Positions 37,150-45,885 of a DNA stretch of 64,000 bases are shown one piece after another. Both the position numbers and the translations under genes were made by a program. Position 1 is the stretch's first letter. Every line of letters begins with the position of its first letter. The DNA comes from Qipengyuania sp. ABI-127-1 (GTDB taxonomy: Bacteria; Pseudomonadota; Alphaproteobacteria; Sphingomonadales; Sphingomonadaceae): NCBI GenBank assembly GCA_022953095.1, contig JALJCR010000001.1:62001-126000 (forward strand). The letters are read 5' to 3'. The notes below the pieces were generated by a model. The model was not told where the DNA came from and ran no database searches. It worked only from the letters and a program-made list of their open reading frames with translations.

Positions 37150-37167
37150 AAGCTTGGCGTTGCCGAT

Positions 37168-37578
37168 ATGAGATTGTCCAACCTTGCCGATTATGCCGTT
37201 GTCGCCATGTGCGCGGCCTCGCGCCATTGCGGCGGGGGAAAGACCAGCGCAGCGGAACTGGCTGCCGAAACCGGACTGCCGGTGCCGACGGTGCAGAAAC
37301 TGGTCAGCAAGCTCTCGGCGGCGGGCCTGCTGCGCTCGACACGCGGTGCCGGCGGCGGGTTACAACTGGCCCGGCCGGCGGCGGCCATCACCGTGGCCGA
37401 TATCGTAGAGGCGGTCGAGGGGCCAATAGCGCTGACCGCCTGTGTCGAGGGCGCGGATTGTCTTGTCGAGCATGATTGCTCGGTCAAACCGCATTGGCCG
37501 GTCGTGAACGAGGCACTTCGTGGTGCGCTGGCGGCGATCCCGCTGACCCAGCTTGCCCGAACAAGAGAGATTGCATGA
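37168..37578 (+). CDS. Rrf2 family SUF-system regulator (IscR-like)
   Basis: This 136-residue winged-helix regulator of the SUF operon starts [14 protein letters not shown], then has an Rrf2 DNA-binding helix region ([26 protein letters not shown]). The cluster-ligand cysteines occur as Cx5Cx5C ([14 protein letters not shown]), the same spacing as IscR, so an Fe-S cluster is likely bound. It is the first gene of the operon, behind a palindromic operator, and its stop overlaps the sufB start (ATGA). Confidence 0.93.
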   Translation: MRLSNLADYAVVAMCAASRHCGGGKTSAAELAAETGLPVPTVQKLVSKLSAAGLLRSTRGAGGGLQLARPAAAITVADIVEAVEGPIALTACVEGADCLVEHDCSVKPHWPVVNEALRGALAAIPLTQLARTREIA

Positions 37579-39071
37579 GCGAAGAACTGGACATTCAGGC
37601 CACCCACGAAATGGATGCCGAAGCGAAGGAAGCTGCCGAGAAGGCGGCCGAATACGAACACGGCTGGTCGGCCGAGATCGAAACCGAATTCGCCGAAAAG
37701 GGACTGACCGAAGAGACGGTCCGCTTCATTTCCGCCAAGAAGGGCGAGCCCGAATGGATGCTCGACTGGCGGCTCAAGGCCTTTCGCCTATGGCAGGATA
37801 TGGAAGAGCCCGACTGGGCCAAGCTTGGCTATCCCGAAATCGATTACCAGGACGCCTATTATTACGCGGCGCCCAAGAAGAAGGAGAAGCTCAAGTCGCT
37901 CGACGAGCTCGATCCGGAGATCAAGGCGGTCTACGACAAGCTCGGCATTCCCGTGGCGGAACAGGAAGTGCTCGCCGGGGTCGAGGGCGCGCGCAAGGTC
38001 GCGGTCGATGCGGTGTTCGACAGCGTCAGCGTTGCCACCACCTTCCGCGAGGAGCTGAAGAGGGCAGGCGTCATCTTCCTCTCGATAAGCGAGGCGGTGA
38101 AGGAATATCCCGATCTGGTGAAGAAATGGCTCGGCAAGGTCGTGCCGCAGCACGATAATTTCTTCGCCACACTGAACTGCGCGGTCTTTTCCGACGGCAC
38201 CTTCGTCTACGTGCCCAAAGGCGTGCGCTGCCCGATGGAGCTCAGCACCTATTTCCGCATCAATGCCGAGAATACCGGCCAGTTCGAACGCACGCTGATC
38301 ATCGCCGAACCGGGCAGCTATGTCAGCTATCTCGAAGGCTGCACTGCACCGATGCGCGACGAGAACCAGCTCCACGCCGCGGTGGTCGAACTGGTTGCGC
38401 TCGAAGATGCGGAGATCAAATATTCGACCGTGCAGAACTGGTATCCGGGCAATGCGGAAGGCGTCGGCGGGATCTACAATTTCGTCACCAAGCGGGGGCT
38501 GTGCCAGGGAGCGCGGTCCAAGATCAGCTGGACGCAGGTCGAAACCGGCAGTGCGGTGACGTGGAAATATCCGTCCTGCGTGCTCAATGGCGAGGACAGC
38601 GTGGGCGAGTTCTACTCGGTCGCGGTGACCAACAATTACCAGCAGGCCGATACCGGCACCAAGATGATCCACAACGGGCGCGGTAGCCGCTCGACGATCA
38701 TCTCCAAGGGTATCTCGGCGGGCAAATCGAACAACACCTATCGCGGGCTGGTGCGTGTGGCCGCGAACGCAGACGGCGTGCGCAACCGCACCGAATGCGA
38801 TTCGCTGCTGATCGGCGACCAGTGCGGCGCGCACACCGTGCCTTATATCGAGGTGAAGAACCCCGGCGCGCAGATCGAGCACGAGGCGACCACCAGCAAG
38901 ATCAGCGACGACCAGCTCTTCTACGCCATGCAGCGCGGGCTGGACGATGAGGAAGCCATGGCGCTGATCGTCAACGGCTTCGCGAAGGACGTGCTGAAGG
39001 AGTTGCCGATGGAATTTGCTGTCGAAGCGCAGAAGCTGCTGGCGATCAGTCTGGAGGGCTCGGTCGGATGA
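37575..39071 (+). CDS. sufB: Fe-S cluster assembly scaffold SufB
   Basis: This 498-residue scaffold of the SufBCD complex starts at ATG 37575. The N-terminal helical domain is followed by the beta-helix core, with [17 protein letters not shown], the ATG-coupled [12 protein letters not shown] and [19 protein letters not shown] stretches. It ends [11 protein letters not shown], the usual SufB C-terminus. The last codons are repeated in diverged form 176 bp downstream. The stop overlaps an ATG that opens a small frame through a palindromic element. Confidence 0.97.
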   Translation: MSEELDIQATHEMDAEAKEAAEKAAEYEHGWSAEIETEFAEKGLTEETVRFISAKKGEPEWMLDWRLKAFRLWQDMEEPDWAKLGYPEIDYQDAYYYAAPKKKEKLKSLDELDPEIKAVYDKLGIPVAEQEVLAGVEGARKVAVDAVFDSVSVATTFREELKRAGVIFLSISEAVKEYPDLVKKWLGKVVPQHDNFFATLNCAVFSDGTFVYVPKGVRCPMELSTYFRINAENTGQFERTLIIAEPGSYVSYLEGCTAPMRDENQLHAAVVELVALEDAEIKYSTVQNWYPGNAEGVGGIYNFVTKRGLCQGARSKISWTQVETGSAVTWKYPSCVLNGEDSVGEFYSVAVTNNYQQADTGTKMIHNGRGSRSTIISKGISAGKSNNTYRGLVRVAANADGVRNRTECDSLLIGDQCGAHTVPYIEVKNPGAQIEHEATTSKISDDQLFYAMQRGLDDEEAMALIVNGFAKDVLKELPMEFAVEAQKLLAISLEGSVG

Positions 39072-39247
39072 CCAACTTCCCATTCCCTTACCGTCGTCAC
39101 CCCGGCCCCCGAGCCGGGGTCCCGCTTTCTTCGAGCGCAGCGCTTGAAGGTAGCGGGACCCCGGATCAAGTCCGGGGTGACGGGCTGTGGTTTGCGTCTG
39201 GAGTGCGGACGCTGCTAGCGATTTCGCTCGAGGGGAGTGTTGGATGA
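39068..39247 (+). CDS. Possible 59-residue small protein reading through a palindromic element
   Basis: ATG 39068 overlaps the sufB stop (ATGA). The frame stays open through the palindromic element for 59 residues ([17 protein letters not shown]...) and ends with a second [11 protein letters not shown], then TGA overlapping the next gene's ATG. It may be a real coupling peptide or just an open frame by chance; there is no known family. Expression is unproven. Confidence 0.35.
   Translation: MTNFPFPYRRHPGPRAGVPLSSSAALEGSGTPDQVRGDGLWFASGVRTLLAISLEGSVG
39095..39182. repeat. Palindromic (REP-like) element 1
   Basis: Nested inverted repeats: outer CGTCACCCCGG (39095-39105) / CCGGGGTGACG (39172-39182), inner CCGGGGTCCCGCT (39114-39126) / AGCGGGACCCCGG (39152-39164), and an inner hairpin CTTCGAGCGC/GCGCTTGAAG. 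It would fold into a long stem. The style matches GC-rich palindromes dispersed in Erythrobacteraceae and other alphaproteobacteria; that is recall. Confidence 0.85.
39204..39247 (+). pseudogene. Diverged second copy of the sufB 3' end
   Basis: The last 11 residues [11 protein letters not shown] plus the stop, with ATGACC of the next gene, recur after the palindromic element. Seven of the last twelve codons differ by synonymous or near-synonymous changes (for example CTG/CTA, ATC/ATT, AGT/TCG, CTG/CTC, GGC/GGG, TCG/AGT, GTC/GTT), so the peptide is kept while the DNA has drifted. It reads as a ghost end from an older or foreign sufB. Confidence 0.75.
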
Positions 39248-39777
39248 CCGACCGCAAAACCCTCCAGCTTCGCGACCCTGGCGAAACCGCAGACGACACC
39301 CCAGCGCTCAAGAAGAAGGGCCGCGGGTGGGAAATCTCCGAGCAGCGGCTCGACAAGATCCACGAGCGAGCGCGCTATCTGCGCCGCCATTCGAGCCCGG
39401 CGCACAAGGCGCTTAGCGAGCGCTTCGCCAAGGAAGATTTCGGGAAGTACAAGTTCACCCGGCACACGGTGGTCGGCTCGGCCATCCTCGACTTCGTCTC
39501 GCACCCGCTGGGCCTTGCCATCGCAATCGATGAGGAAGATCAAAACGACACCCTCGCCAAGCGCCGGGACAAGAGCCTTGCCAGCGTCGGCGTCGAAGTG
39601 TTCCGCATCCCCGCCGCGACCATCCTCGCAGATGTCGAGGAAGCGATGAAACCGATCTTCGCCGCGATGAATGCGCGGTACCGCGAAAAGGAAGCCTCGC
39701 GCCGCGCCCATCAGTCGAAATATGGATCGACGCCCAGGCGCGGGCGCCCGCAACGAGGGCCGCGAGACCGCTCATGA
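39244..39777 (+). CDS. DUF559 domain protein within the SUF operon
   Basis: This 177-residue protein has a DUF559 (restriction-endonuclease-like fold) core: RARYLRRHSSPAHKALSERF, then the acidic AIAIDEEDQND and later DVEVFRIPA-type segment (here GVEVFRIPAATIL). It may be a nuclease-like protein of unknown target. The start ATG 39244 overlaps the ghost sufB stop. Its place between sufB and sufC is a sphingomonad trait as far as I recall, and hints at a link with Fe-S assembly. Confidence 0.8.
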   Translation: MTDRKTLQLRDPGETADDTPALKKKGRGWEISEQRLDKIHERARYLRRHSSPAHKALSERFAKEDFGKYKFTRHTVVGSAILDFVSHPLGLAIAIDEEDQNDTLAKRRDKSLASVGVEVFRIPAATILADVEEAMKPIFAAMNARYREKEASRRAHQSKYGSTPRRGRPQRGPRDRS

Positions 39778-39911
39778 CGCGCGCCCCCTCTTTTCCCGTC
39801 GTCCCGGACTTGATCCGGGATAGTGCTTCTCTTTCTGGCGCTGCGCTCAAGGCAGCACCGGCCCCGGATCAGGTCCGGGGCGACGACAATCTGGAAATCG
39901 CACCATGCTGA
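39774..39911 (+). CDS. Possible 45-residue small protein through palindromic element 2
   Basis: ATG 39774 overlaps the DUF559 stop, and the frame runs through the second palindromic element for 45 residues (MTRAPSFPVVPDLIRDSAS...). It ends in TGA 39909-39911, overlapping the sufC start by 7 bp. As with the first element, it would keep ribosomes moving between operon genes. No evidence beyond the open frame. Confidence 0.3.
   Translation: MTRAPSFPVVPDLIRDSASLSGAALKAAPAPDQVRGDDNLEIAPC
39797..39887. repeat. Palindromic (REP-like) element 2
   Basis: The arms CGTCGTCCCGGACTTGATCC (39797-39816, continuing GGGA) and CCCCGGATCAGGTCCGGGGC (39862-39881, continuing GACGAC) are inverted copies sharing the CCGGACxTGATCCGGG core. 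It belongs to the same family as element 1, with the sequence between arms differing. Confidence 0.8.
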
Positions 39912-40654
39912 AAATCGACAATCTCCATGCCCAAATCGACGGTAAGACAATTCTGAACGGGCTCACGCTCGAAGTGCCTGCGGGCGAGGTCCATGCGATC
40001 ATGGGTCCCAATGGCGCGGGCAAGTCGACGCTGTCCTATGTATTGGGCGGACGGCCCGGCTATGAGGTTACGCAGGGTTCGGTCGAATTCAACGGGCAGG
40101 ACCTGCTCGATCTCGAACCGCACGAACGCGCGGCGGCCGGCTTGTTCCTCGGCTTCCAGTATCCCGTGGAGATTCCCGGCGTATCGAACCTGCAATTCCT
40201 GCGCGAGGCGCTCAATTCGCAGCGCAAGGCACGCGGCGAAGAACCGCTGACCGGCGGTGAATTTCTCAAGCTTGCCAAGGACAAGGCGGGTCTGCTCAAG
40301 CTCGACCCCGAAATGCTCAAGCGCCACGTCAATGTCGGCTTCTCCGGCGGCGAGAAGAAACGCGCCGAAATGGTCCAGATGGGCATTCTCGATCCGAAAT
40401 TCGCCGTGCTCGACGAGACCGATAGCGGTCTCGATATCGACGCACTGCGCGTCGTGGGCGAAGGCATCAACGCGATCATGCGCGCGCCCGACAAAGGGGT
40501 GCTGCTCATCACCCACTACCAGCGCCTGCTCGAAGTGGTGAAGCCCGACAAGGTCTCGATCCTGTCGCAGGGCCGGATCGTGCGTACCGGCGGCCCCGAA
40601 CTGGCAATCGAGCTCGAAAGCGAAGGGTATGATGCGGTGATGGCAGATGCCTGA
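39905..40654 (+). CDS. sufC: Fe-S cluster assembly ATPase SufC
   Basis: This 249-residue ABC ATPase of the SufBCD complex has Walker A GPNGAGKST (36-44 region), signature FSGGEKKRAEM and Walker B FAVLDETDSGLDID. It powers the scaffold's conformational change during cluster building. It starts inside the tail of a small upstream frame and overlaps sufD by 8 bp. Confidence 0.97.
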   Translation: MLKIDNLHAQIDGKTILNGLTLEVPAGEVHAIMGPNGAGKSTLSYVLGGRPGYEVTQGSVEFNGQDLLDLEPHERAAAGLFLGFQYPVEIPGVSNLQFLREALNSQRKARGEEPLTGGEFLKLAKDKAGLLKLDPEMLKRHVNVGFSGGEKKRAEMVQMGILDPKFAVLDETDSGLDIDALRVVGEGINAIMRAPDKGVLLITHYQRLLEVVKPDKVSILSQGRIVRTGGPELAIELESEGYDAVMADA

Positions 40655-41405
40655 AGCAGCCGAACTTCCCACGCGGCGCGAAGAGGCCTGGCGTTATTCC
40701 GCAGTCGAGCGGTTACAGGGCGAGGCGCTGGACGACTGGCGCGTGATCGACATAGCGGCGGGCGAGACCTTCCGCGAAACGCTCCTTATCGCCGATGCGG
40801 CGGATACGAAGCCGACCGAACTGCATCGCTGGCGTGTGAGTGTCGGCGAGGGCGCGCGCTGCGAGATTTTCGCCGTGCTCTCCTCGGCCGAATTCGCGCG
40901 GCTGGAGATCGAGGTGACCCTCGGCAAGCGTGCGCATTTCGAACTTGGCGGCATTACCGTGGGTGGCCGCGAGACGGTGCGCGAGATCGTCACCCGCACC
41001 ATCCATGCCGAACCGGAGGGCACCAGCAACCAGACCGTTCGTGCGGTTCACTGGGGCCACGGGACAGGTAACTTTCTCGGCAATATCGACGTTGTGCGCC
41101 ATGCGCAGAAGACCGATGCGGCGCAGGACTTCAAGGGGTTGCTGCTCGAAAAGGGCGCGAGCGTGAATGCCGTGCCGCAGCTCGAAATCTTCGCCGACGA
41201 CGTGAAGTGCGCGCATGGTGCCAGTGTCGGCCAACTGGACGAGACCGCGCGGTTCTACATGGCGGCACGCGGCCTTTCGCCCGACCTTGCCCGCCGTCTG
41301 CTGGTGCAGGCCTTCCTCGGCGATGCGCTGGTCTCGCTCGACGATGACGAGACGCGCGAATCGATGATGGGCATTGCGCTCGACAAGGTGGACAGGGCGC
41401 TATGA
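40647..41405 (+). CDS. sufD: Fe-S cluster assembly protein SufD, short form
   Basis: This 252-residue SufD is much shorter than the E. coli form (423 aa), lacking most of the N-terminal helical domain. The beta-helix part (GNFLGNIDVVRHAQKTDAAQDFKGLLLEKGASVNAVPQLEIFADDVKCAHGASVG) is kept, including the conserved His region. Short SufD is common in sphingomonads. It overlaps sufC and sufS by 8 and 4 bp. Confidence 0.93.
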   Translation: MPEAAELPTRREEAWRYSAVERLQGEALDDWRVIDIAAGETFRETLLIADAADTKPTELHRWRVSVGEGARCEIFAVLSSAEFARLEIEVTLGKRAHFELGGITVGGRETVREIVTRTIHAEPEGTSNQTVRAVHWGHGTGNFLGNIDVVRHAQKTDAAQDFKGLLLEKGASVNAVPQLEIFADDVKCAHGASVGQLDETARFYMAARGLSPDLARRLLVQAFLGDALVSLDDDETRESMMGIALDKVDRAL

Positions 41406-42619
41406 GCGAAGCGGCGACCTTGACCCGGAAAGCGGACTTCCCCGGCCTGCTGACTGCCGATGGGCAGCCGTGGCACTATCTCGATACGGCGGCTTCGGCT
41501 CAAAAGCCGCAAGCCGTGATCGACGCCATGTCCCGTGCGCTCGGCAAGGACTATGCCACGGTTCATCGCGGGGTCTATTCGCGCAGCGCGCAGATGACGC
41601 TTGGCTACGAATCCGCGCGCCGCCGGGTGGCCGAGTTCATGGGCGCCAGGAGCGAGAACGAAATCGTCTTCGTGCGCGGCGCAACCGAGGCGATCAATCT
41701 CGTCGCCGCGAGTTGGGGCATGGCCAATATCGGAGAGGGCGACCGGATTGTCCTTTCCACGCTGGAGCATCATTCGAACATCGTGCCCTGGCAGATGGTG
41801 GCCGAGCGTACCGGCGCGCAGATCGACGTCTGCCCGCTGACCGAAGACCACCGGATCGATCTGGGCGCGCTCGAAGCACTGCTGACGCCGCGCACCAGGC
41901 TGGTTTCCCTGGCGCATGTCTCGAACGTTCTGGGTAGCGTGCTCGATGCGCGTGAAGCCGCCGATCTGGCCCATTCCGTGGGCGCGAAAATCATTCTCGA
42001 CGGCTGCCAGGCCGCGCCGCGCATGGCGCTCGACATGGCCGCGCTCGATTGCGATTTCTACGCTTTCTCGGGCCATAAAACCTATGGACCCACCGGCATC
42101 GGGGTGTTGTGGGCACGCGAGGATATCCTCGATGCCATGCCCCCCTGGCAGGGTGGCGGTGCGATGATCGATCGCGTGACCTTCGAGAAAACCACCTACG
42201 CCCCGCCGCCGCAGCGTTTCGAGGCGGGCACGCCGATGATTACCGAGGCGATCGCCCTGCATGCGGCGATCGATTATGTCGACGCGCTCGGCCCCGACCG
42301 CCTGTTCGCGCATGAAAGCGCGCTGGCGAAACAGCTCCGCGACGAGCTGCGTTCGATGAACTCGGTCACGTTGTTCGGACCGGAGGAAAGCGCGGGCATC
42401 GTGAGTTTCGCGCTTGAAGGGGTTCACCCGCACGATCTCGGCACCATATTGGATGAAGAGAATGTCGCGATCCGTGCGGGCCACCATTGCGCGCAGCCGC
42501 TGATGGACCACCTCGGCGTTTCGGCCACCGCCCGGGCAAGCTTCGGGCTTTATTCCGACGAAAGCGACATCGCTGCGCTGCTGCGCGGCATCGAAAGGAC
42601 CCAGAGGATCTTCGGATGA
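41402..42619 (+). CDS. sufS: Cysteine desulfurase SufS
   Basis: This 405-residue PLP enzyme takes sulfur from cysteine for cluster assembly. Lys226 (FSGHKTYG) is the Schiff-base residue, and Cys363 (RAGHHCAQPL) the persulfide carrier. It overlaps sufD by 4 bp and the next gene by 4 bp. The operon has no obvious SufE, so the sulfur acceptor is not visible here. Confidence 0.97.
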   Translation: MSEAATLTRKADFPGLLTADGQPWHYLDTAASAQKPQAVIDAMSRALGKDYATVHRGVYSRSAQMTLGYESARRRVAEFMGARSENEIVFVRGATEAINLVAASWGMANIGEGDRIVLSTLEHHSNIVPWQMVAERTGAQIDVCPLTEDHRIDLGALEALLTPRTRLVSLAHVSNVLGSVLDAREAADLAHSVGAKIILDGCQAAPRMALDMAALDCDFYAFSGHKTYGPTGIGVLWAREDILDAMPPWQGGGAMIDRVTFEKTTYAPPPQRFEAGTPMITEAIALHAAIDYVDALGPDRLFAHESALAKQLRDELRSMNSVTLFGPEESAGIVSFALEGVHPHDLGTILDEENVAIRAGHHCAQPLMDHLGVSATARASFGLYSDESDIAALLRGIERTQRIFG

Positions 42620-43116
42620 ACGACGATCAGGACAAGGATTTCATTGCGGCGCCGTCCCCGGCGGATACCGTCGTGGACAAGCCGCCGCGGGCGCGGGTCG
42701 AGGACGCCGTCGATCCGGAGGAGAGCCCGCGCGAAACCATGGAGCGCAAGCGCGACTATCTCGAAGGCTTTCTCCAGAAAAAGCCCGAGAACGTGCCCGC
42801 CGGTGCACCCGGCGGCGACTTGTATGAAGCAGTGGTCGCTGCGCTCAAGGAAATTTACGATCCGGAAATTCCGGTCAATATCTACGATCTCGGCCTGATC
42901 TATGGCGTCGAGGTGGACGATGAGAGCGACGTGACCGTCACCATGACGCTGACTACGCCGCATTGCCCGGTCGCCGAAACCATGCCCGGCGAGGTCGAAT
43001 TGCGCGCCGCCAGCGTACCGGGTGTCCGCGATGCCGAGGTCAACCTAGTATGGGACCCGCCCTGGGGGCCGGACAAGATGACCGACGAGGCGCGCCTCGA
43101 ACTGGGAATGCTGTGA
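42616..43116 (+). CDS. SufT-like Fe-S assembly protein (MIP18/DUF59)
   Basis: This 166-residue protein has a disordered acidic N-terminal third and a DUF59 domain (about 70-166) with ALKEIYDPEIPVNIYDLGLIYGV and TLTTPHCPVAETMPGEVE. The MIP18/SufT family helps in Fe-S maturation of target proteins. It overlaps sufS by 4 bp; the ATG of the next gene overlaps its stop by 1 bp. Confidence 0.93.
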   Translation: MNDDQDKDFIAAPSPADTVVDKPPRARVEDAVDPEESPRETMERKRDYLEGFLQKKPENVPAGAPGGDLYEAVVAALKEIYDPEIPVNIYDLGLIYGVEVDDESDVTVTMTLTTPHCPVAETMPGEVELRAASVPGVRDAEVNLVWDPPWGPDKMTDEARLELGML

Positions 43117-43475
43117 TGAGCGACACCAAGACCCGTCCCGCCCCCAAGGCTGCCGTCATCCTGACGCCCGCCGCCGAACAGCGCGTCGCCGATCTTATGG
43201 CCAAGGCGCCCGCCGACGCGATCGGCGTCAAGCTGTCGACCCCGCGTCGCGGCTGTTCGGGCCTCGCCTACTCAGTCGATTACGTCACCGAGGAAGCCAA
43301 GTTCGACGAGAAGATCGAAACGCCCGGCGGCGTGTTCTACATCGACGGTGCCAGCGTCCTATATCTCATCGGCAGCACAATGGACTGGGTCGAAGACGAT
43401 TTTACCGCCGGCTTCGTGTTCGAAAATCCCAATGCCAAGGGTGCATGCGGCTGCGGTGAGAGCTTTATGGTGTGA
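43116..43475 (+). CDS. sufA: A-type Fe-S carrier SufA/IscA
   Basis: This 119-residue carrier has the conserved Cys set: GCSGLAYSVDYV, and the C-terminal GACGCGESF. It ends the SUF operon. With ErpA at 14.7 kb it is the second A-type carrier of the window. Confidence 0.95.
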   Translation: MSDTKTRPAPKAAVILTPAAEQRVADLMAKAPADAIGVKLSTPRRGCSGLAYSVDYVTEEAKFDEKIETPGGVFYIDGASVLYLIGSTMDWVEDDFTAGFVFENPNAKGACGCGESFMV

Positions 43476-43855
43476 GGGCATCCCCGATGCTTTGATTGTC
43501 TAGTCCAGGCACGCCCGCCTGTAGTCATCGACCACGCACAGGATGCACAAGCGCCGACCGCATAGGAGGCTGTCGGAGACGAAATCGAGCCCCCCGCCGC
43601 TGGTTTGGACCATCCGGCATTACACCCACCCGCAAGAAGGTGCTGTGCGCCATTCTCGCCCGAACCCCTTGCGTCGGAATCTTGCAAAAACCAGCCCCAT
43701 TTCAGGGAAGCGCGTCAAGATCGACCTCGTGACGCCTGGAACGAGCCGTGCCCTCGCTATGCTCTCGACCCGTTGAGACTTAACAGCATTTGTAAATTGG
43801 CCGCGCGCCCTCATTCGTCCACCCATGCGGGTATCACGAACCGGGGGCAGGTCCG
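43476..43855. other. Gene-free stretch before the Sel1/CHAT block
   Basis: 380 bp between sufA and the first Sel1-like gene. No protein-like frame or RNA is recognised. TTGAGA (43773-43778) with TAAATT (43793-43798) could be part of a promoter, but the spacing (14 bp) is short. The 15-mer CCAGGCACGCCCGCC at 43505-43519 recurs at 56386-56400. Confidence 0.5.
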
Positions 43856-45025
43856 ATTTTTCGAAGAGTTTCAAAACCAGGACAATCGGACAGGCTTCGC
43901 CGGGCGAGATCGATCGTACTCGCCCTCGCCTCGTTCGGTTGGCTGGTTTGTAATCCTGGCGCTGCTCAAGCCAAGAACACGCCTCAAATCTCGCAGGCGA
44001 TCGCTGCTTGCGAGCAAAAGTCGCCGACCGCCTGCGGCACGGTCGGTCTGGCTTACTCCGATCCTGCAAACGATAGTTACGACATCTTCCTGAGCCTGAG
44101 ATATCTCCAACAGGCCTGTCGCGGCGACCATGCGGCTGCATGTGGGCGCCTCGCGCTGATCTATCTTGAGGGATCTCCGGATATCGAGGCCGATCCGGCT
44201 ACGGCGGGGCGGTTTGCGGTCAAGGGGTGCGCCCTATTCGATCGCACGGCGTGCGAAGTCGCCGAGGCGGTCTTCGCCGAGGCATCGTCCGATCATTTCG
44301 ATGCCGAGAAAGCCCTGCGCTACCGGCGAATAAACTGCGACCACGGCGGATGGCGGTCGTGCGAGGATCTCGCGCGCATCTATTACAATCTCGGAGAATT
44401 CGTGCCGGCGGAACAGGTGGCTGCCAAGGCATGCGATCCCGGGCAAGCGGCGCACCAGTCGATCTGCGAGTTCGCCTCGAGCCTGCGCAAACGGCGGCAG
44501 GAAACCGAACGGGCCTTGGTCAACCGGCAGGAAGCGCAGCGCCGTCGCCAGGCCGAACGTGAGCGCGCCTCCGAAGTCGTCCAATCCTTCCTCCGCCAGG
44601 GCAAATACGACAGCGCGATCTACGCAGCGATCTATCACAGTCGCCAGCTTGGCGATGCGCGTGCGGCACTCGAGGCGACGCTACAGGCGGGCGCTTTGGG
44701 CAGTGTCTACAAGGACCACCTCTACGTGCTCGACCATTGGTTCCCATCGGGCAGGCTGAATGCCGCTGTGAATGGAGAGATTGCACGGCGCAGCCGGGGT
44801 AACGACTGCGGGATCTACAACTGCACCAACATGCCCGGGGCGTCGAGCCGTCGCTGGGCGGCCGGGGTGGGTCGAACAGCGACATCGCGTTCCTCTTCCC
44901 CCGCGTCTTCGTTCAAGCCGACCCGCGTGAAAAGTGCAGCGGAAATCTCCCGCGAGACGCGCAATCGCTATCGCGCGGCGCACTGCACGATGAACAACAA
45001 TGCCAACCGCTACCTTTGCAATTGA
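43856..45025 (+). CDS. Secreted Sel1-like repeat protein 1 (no canonical start)
   Basis: Frame opens after a TAA at 43793-43795 and runs to 45025, but has no ATG/GTG/TTG before GTG 44402. A clear signal peptide lies upstream of that GTG (RRARSIVLALASFGWLV... to AQA), so GTG 44402 cannot be the real start. ATT 43856, with GGGGGCAGG just upstream, is used here (389 residues). Removing one T from the run of five at 43857-43861 would instead join ATG 43825. There are five Cys-paired Sel1-like units, a coiled coil (about 225-260), and a Cys-bearing C-terminus. Confidence 0.6.
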   Translation: MFRRVSKPGQSDRLRRARSIVLALASFGWLVCNPGAAQAKNTPQISQAIAACEQKSPTACGTVGLAYSDPANDSYDIFLSLRYLQQACRGDHAAACGRLALIYLEGSPDIEADPATAGRFAVKGCALFDRTACEVAEAVFAEASSDHFDAEKALRYRRINCDHGGWRSCEDLARIYYNLGEFVPAEQVAAKACDPGQAAHQSICEFASSLRKRRQETERALVNRQEAQRRRQAERERASEVVQSFLRQGKYDSAIYAAIYHSRQLGDARAALEATLQAGALGSVYKDHLYVLDHWFPSGRLNAAVNGEIARRSRGNDCGIYNCTNMPGASSRRWAAGVGRTATSRSSSPASSFKPTRVKSAAEISRETRNRYRAAHCTMNNNANRYLCN

Positions 45026-45042
45026 ACATGGAGCGTCCAGCC

Positions 45043-45885
45043 ATGAACCTTCGACCTCTTGTTGCGGCTGCTGTCCTGTCGCTGACATCGATTTCAGCTC
45101 TTCCCGCATTCGCGCAGAGCAACGCAGAACAGGCGCAGGCGCGCTACAATGCCGGTGATTTCCCGGCTGCTCGTGCGCTTTACGAGAAAGCGTGCATGAC
45201 GGATGGCAAGGATGAGGCGTGCCATAACCTGGGTTCGATGGCGTGGCGGGGACAGGGCGGTGCGAAAGACCCGGTGCAGGCGCGCGATGCCTATCGTCGC
45301 GGGTGCGAGGCCGGCTTGCTCAAATCCTGCGGCCAGTATGGTGCATTGCTCAAGGACGGGCTTGGAGGGCCGGGCAATCCTGCCGAGGCGCTGGGGCCGT
45401 TGGGGCTTGCCTGCAAGGCCGGCGAAGCAGGCGCTTGCTACAATCTGGGACAGATCCTCTATTTCGGCGACGCCGGTGAGCGACGCTTCGAAGAAGCGCG
45501 AGTGGCTTTCGCGGGAGCCTGCCCGGGCTATGCAGCGGATGGCTGTTATGCGCTCGGCGTGATGAAGCGTGACGGGCAAGGCGGTGCGATCGATACCGCG
45601 GGGGCCATCGAGGCTTTCTCCATTGCGTGCGAAAACGGCAATGCCGAGGGATGCATCGAATCCGGCGTGGGCTACTACGACAATGGACAATTTGTCGAAG
45701 CCCGCGATCTGTTTGCGCAAGCCTGCAACAATGGAGCTGCCGGCGGATGCATGAACGCGGGCATGATGTTCCGCGACGGGACCGGGGCCGCTCCCGATCA
45801 CGCCAAGGCGATGCGCTATTTCACCAATGGGTGCAAGCTGGGCATCCAGGATGGCTGCGCAATGGCGAAGGCGCTGGGACAATGA
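45043..45885 (+). CDS. Secreted Sel1-like repeat protein 2
   Basis: This 280-residue protein has a signal peptide (MNLRPLVAAAVLSLTSISA to AFAQ) and seven Sel1-like units of about 36 residues, each ending with a Cys pair (for example YEKACMTDGKDEACHNLG, YRRGCEAGLLKSCGQYG). This pattern is that of Helicobacter cysteine-rich (Hcp-type) Sel1 proteins with within-repeat disulfides. ATG 45043 has GGAG 9 bp upstream. It overlaps the next gene by 4 bp (ATGA). Confidence 0.88.
   Translation: MNLRPLVAAAVLSLTSISALPAFAQSNAEQAQARYNAGDFPAARALYEKACMTDGKDEACHNLGSMAWRGQGGAKDPVQARDAYRRGCEAGLLKSCGQYGALLKDGLGGPGNPAEALGPLGLACKAGEAGACYNLGQILYFGDAGERRFEEARVAFAGACPGYAADGCYALGVMKRDGQGGAIDTAGAIEAFSIACENGNAEGCIESGVGYYDNGQFVEARDLFAQACNNGAAGGCMNAGMMFRDGTGAAPDHAKAMRYFTNGCKLGIQDGCAMAKALGQ

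Noticed and set aside
41255..42511. Long minus-strand open frame opposite sufS
   Set aside because: It mirrors the codon pattern of sufS and has no family motif; likewise those at 19358-20611 (opposite fumarase), 37788-39356 (opposite sufB) and 4880-5818 (opposite rho).
44402..45025. GTG 44402 as the start of the first Sel1 gene
   Set aside because: It would cut off a complete signal peptide and four Sel1-like units that are open in the same frame.
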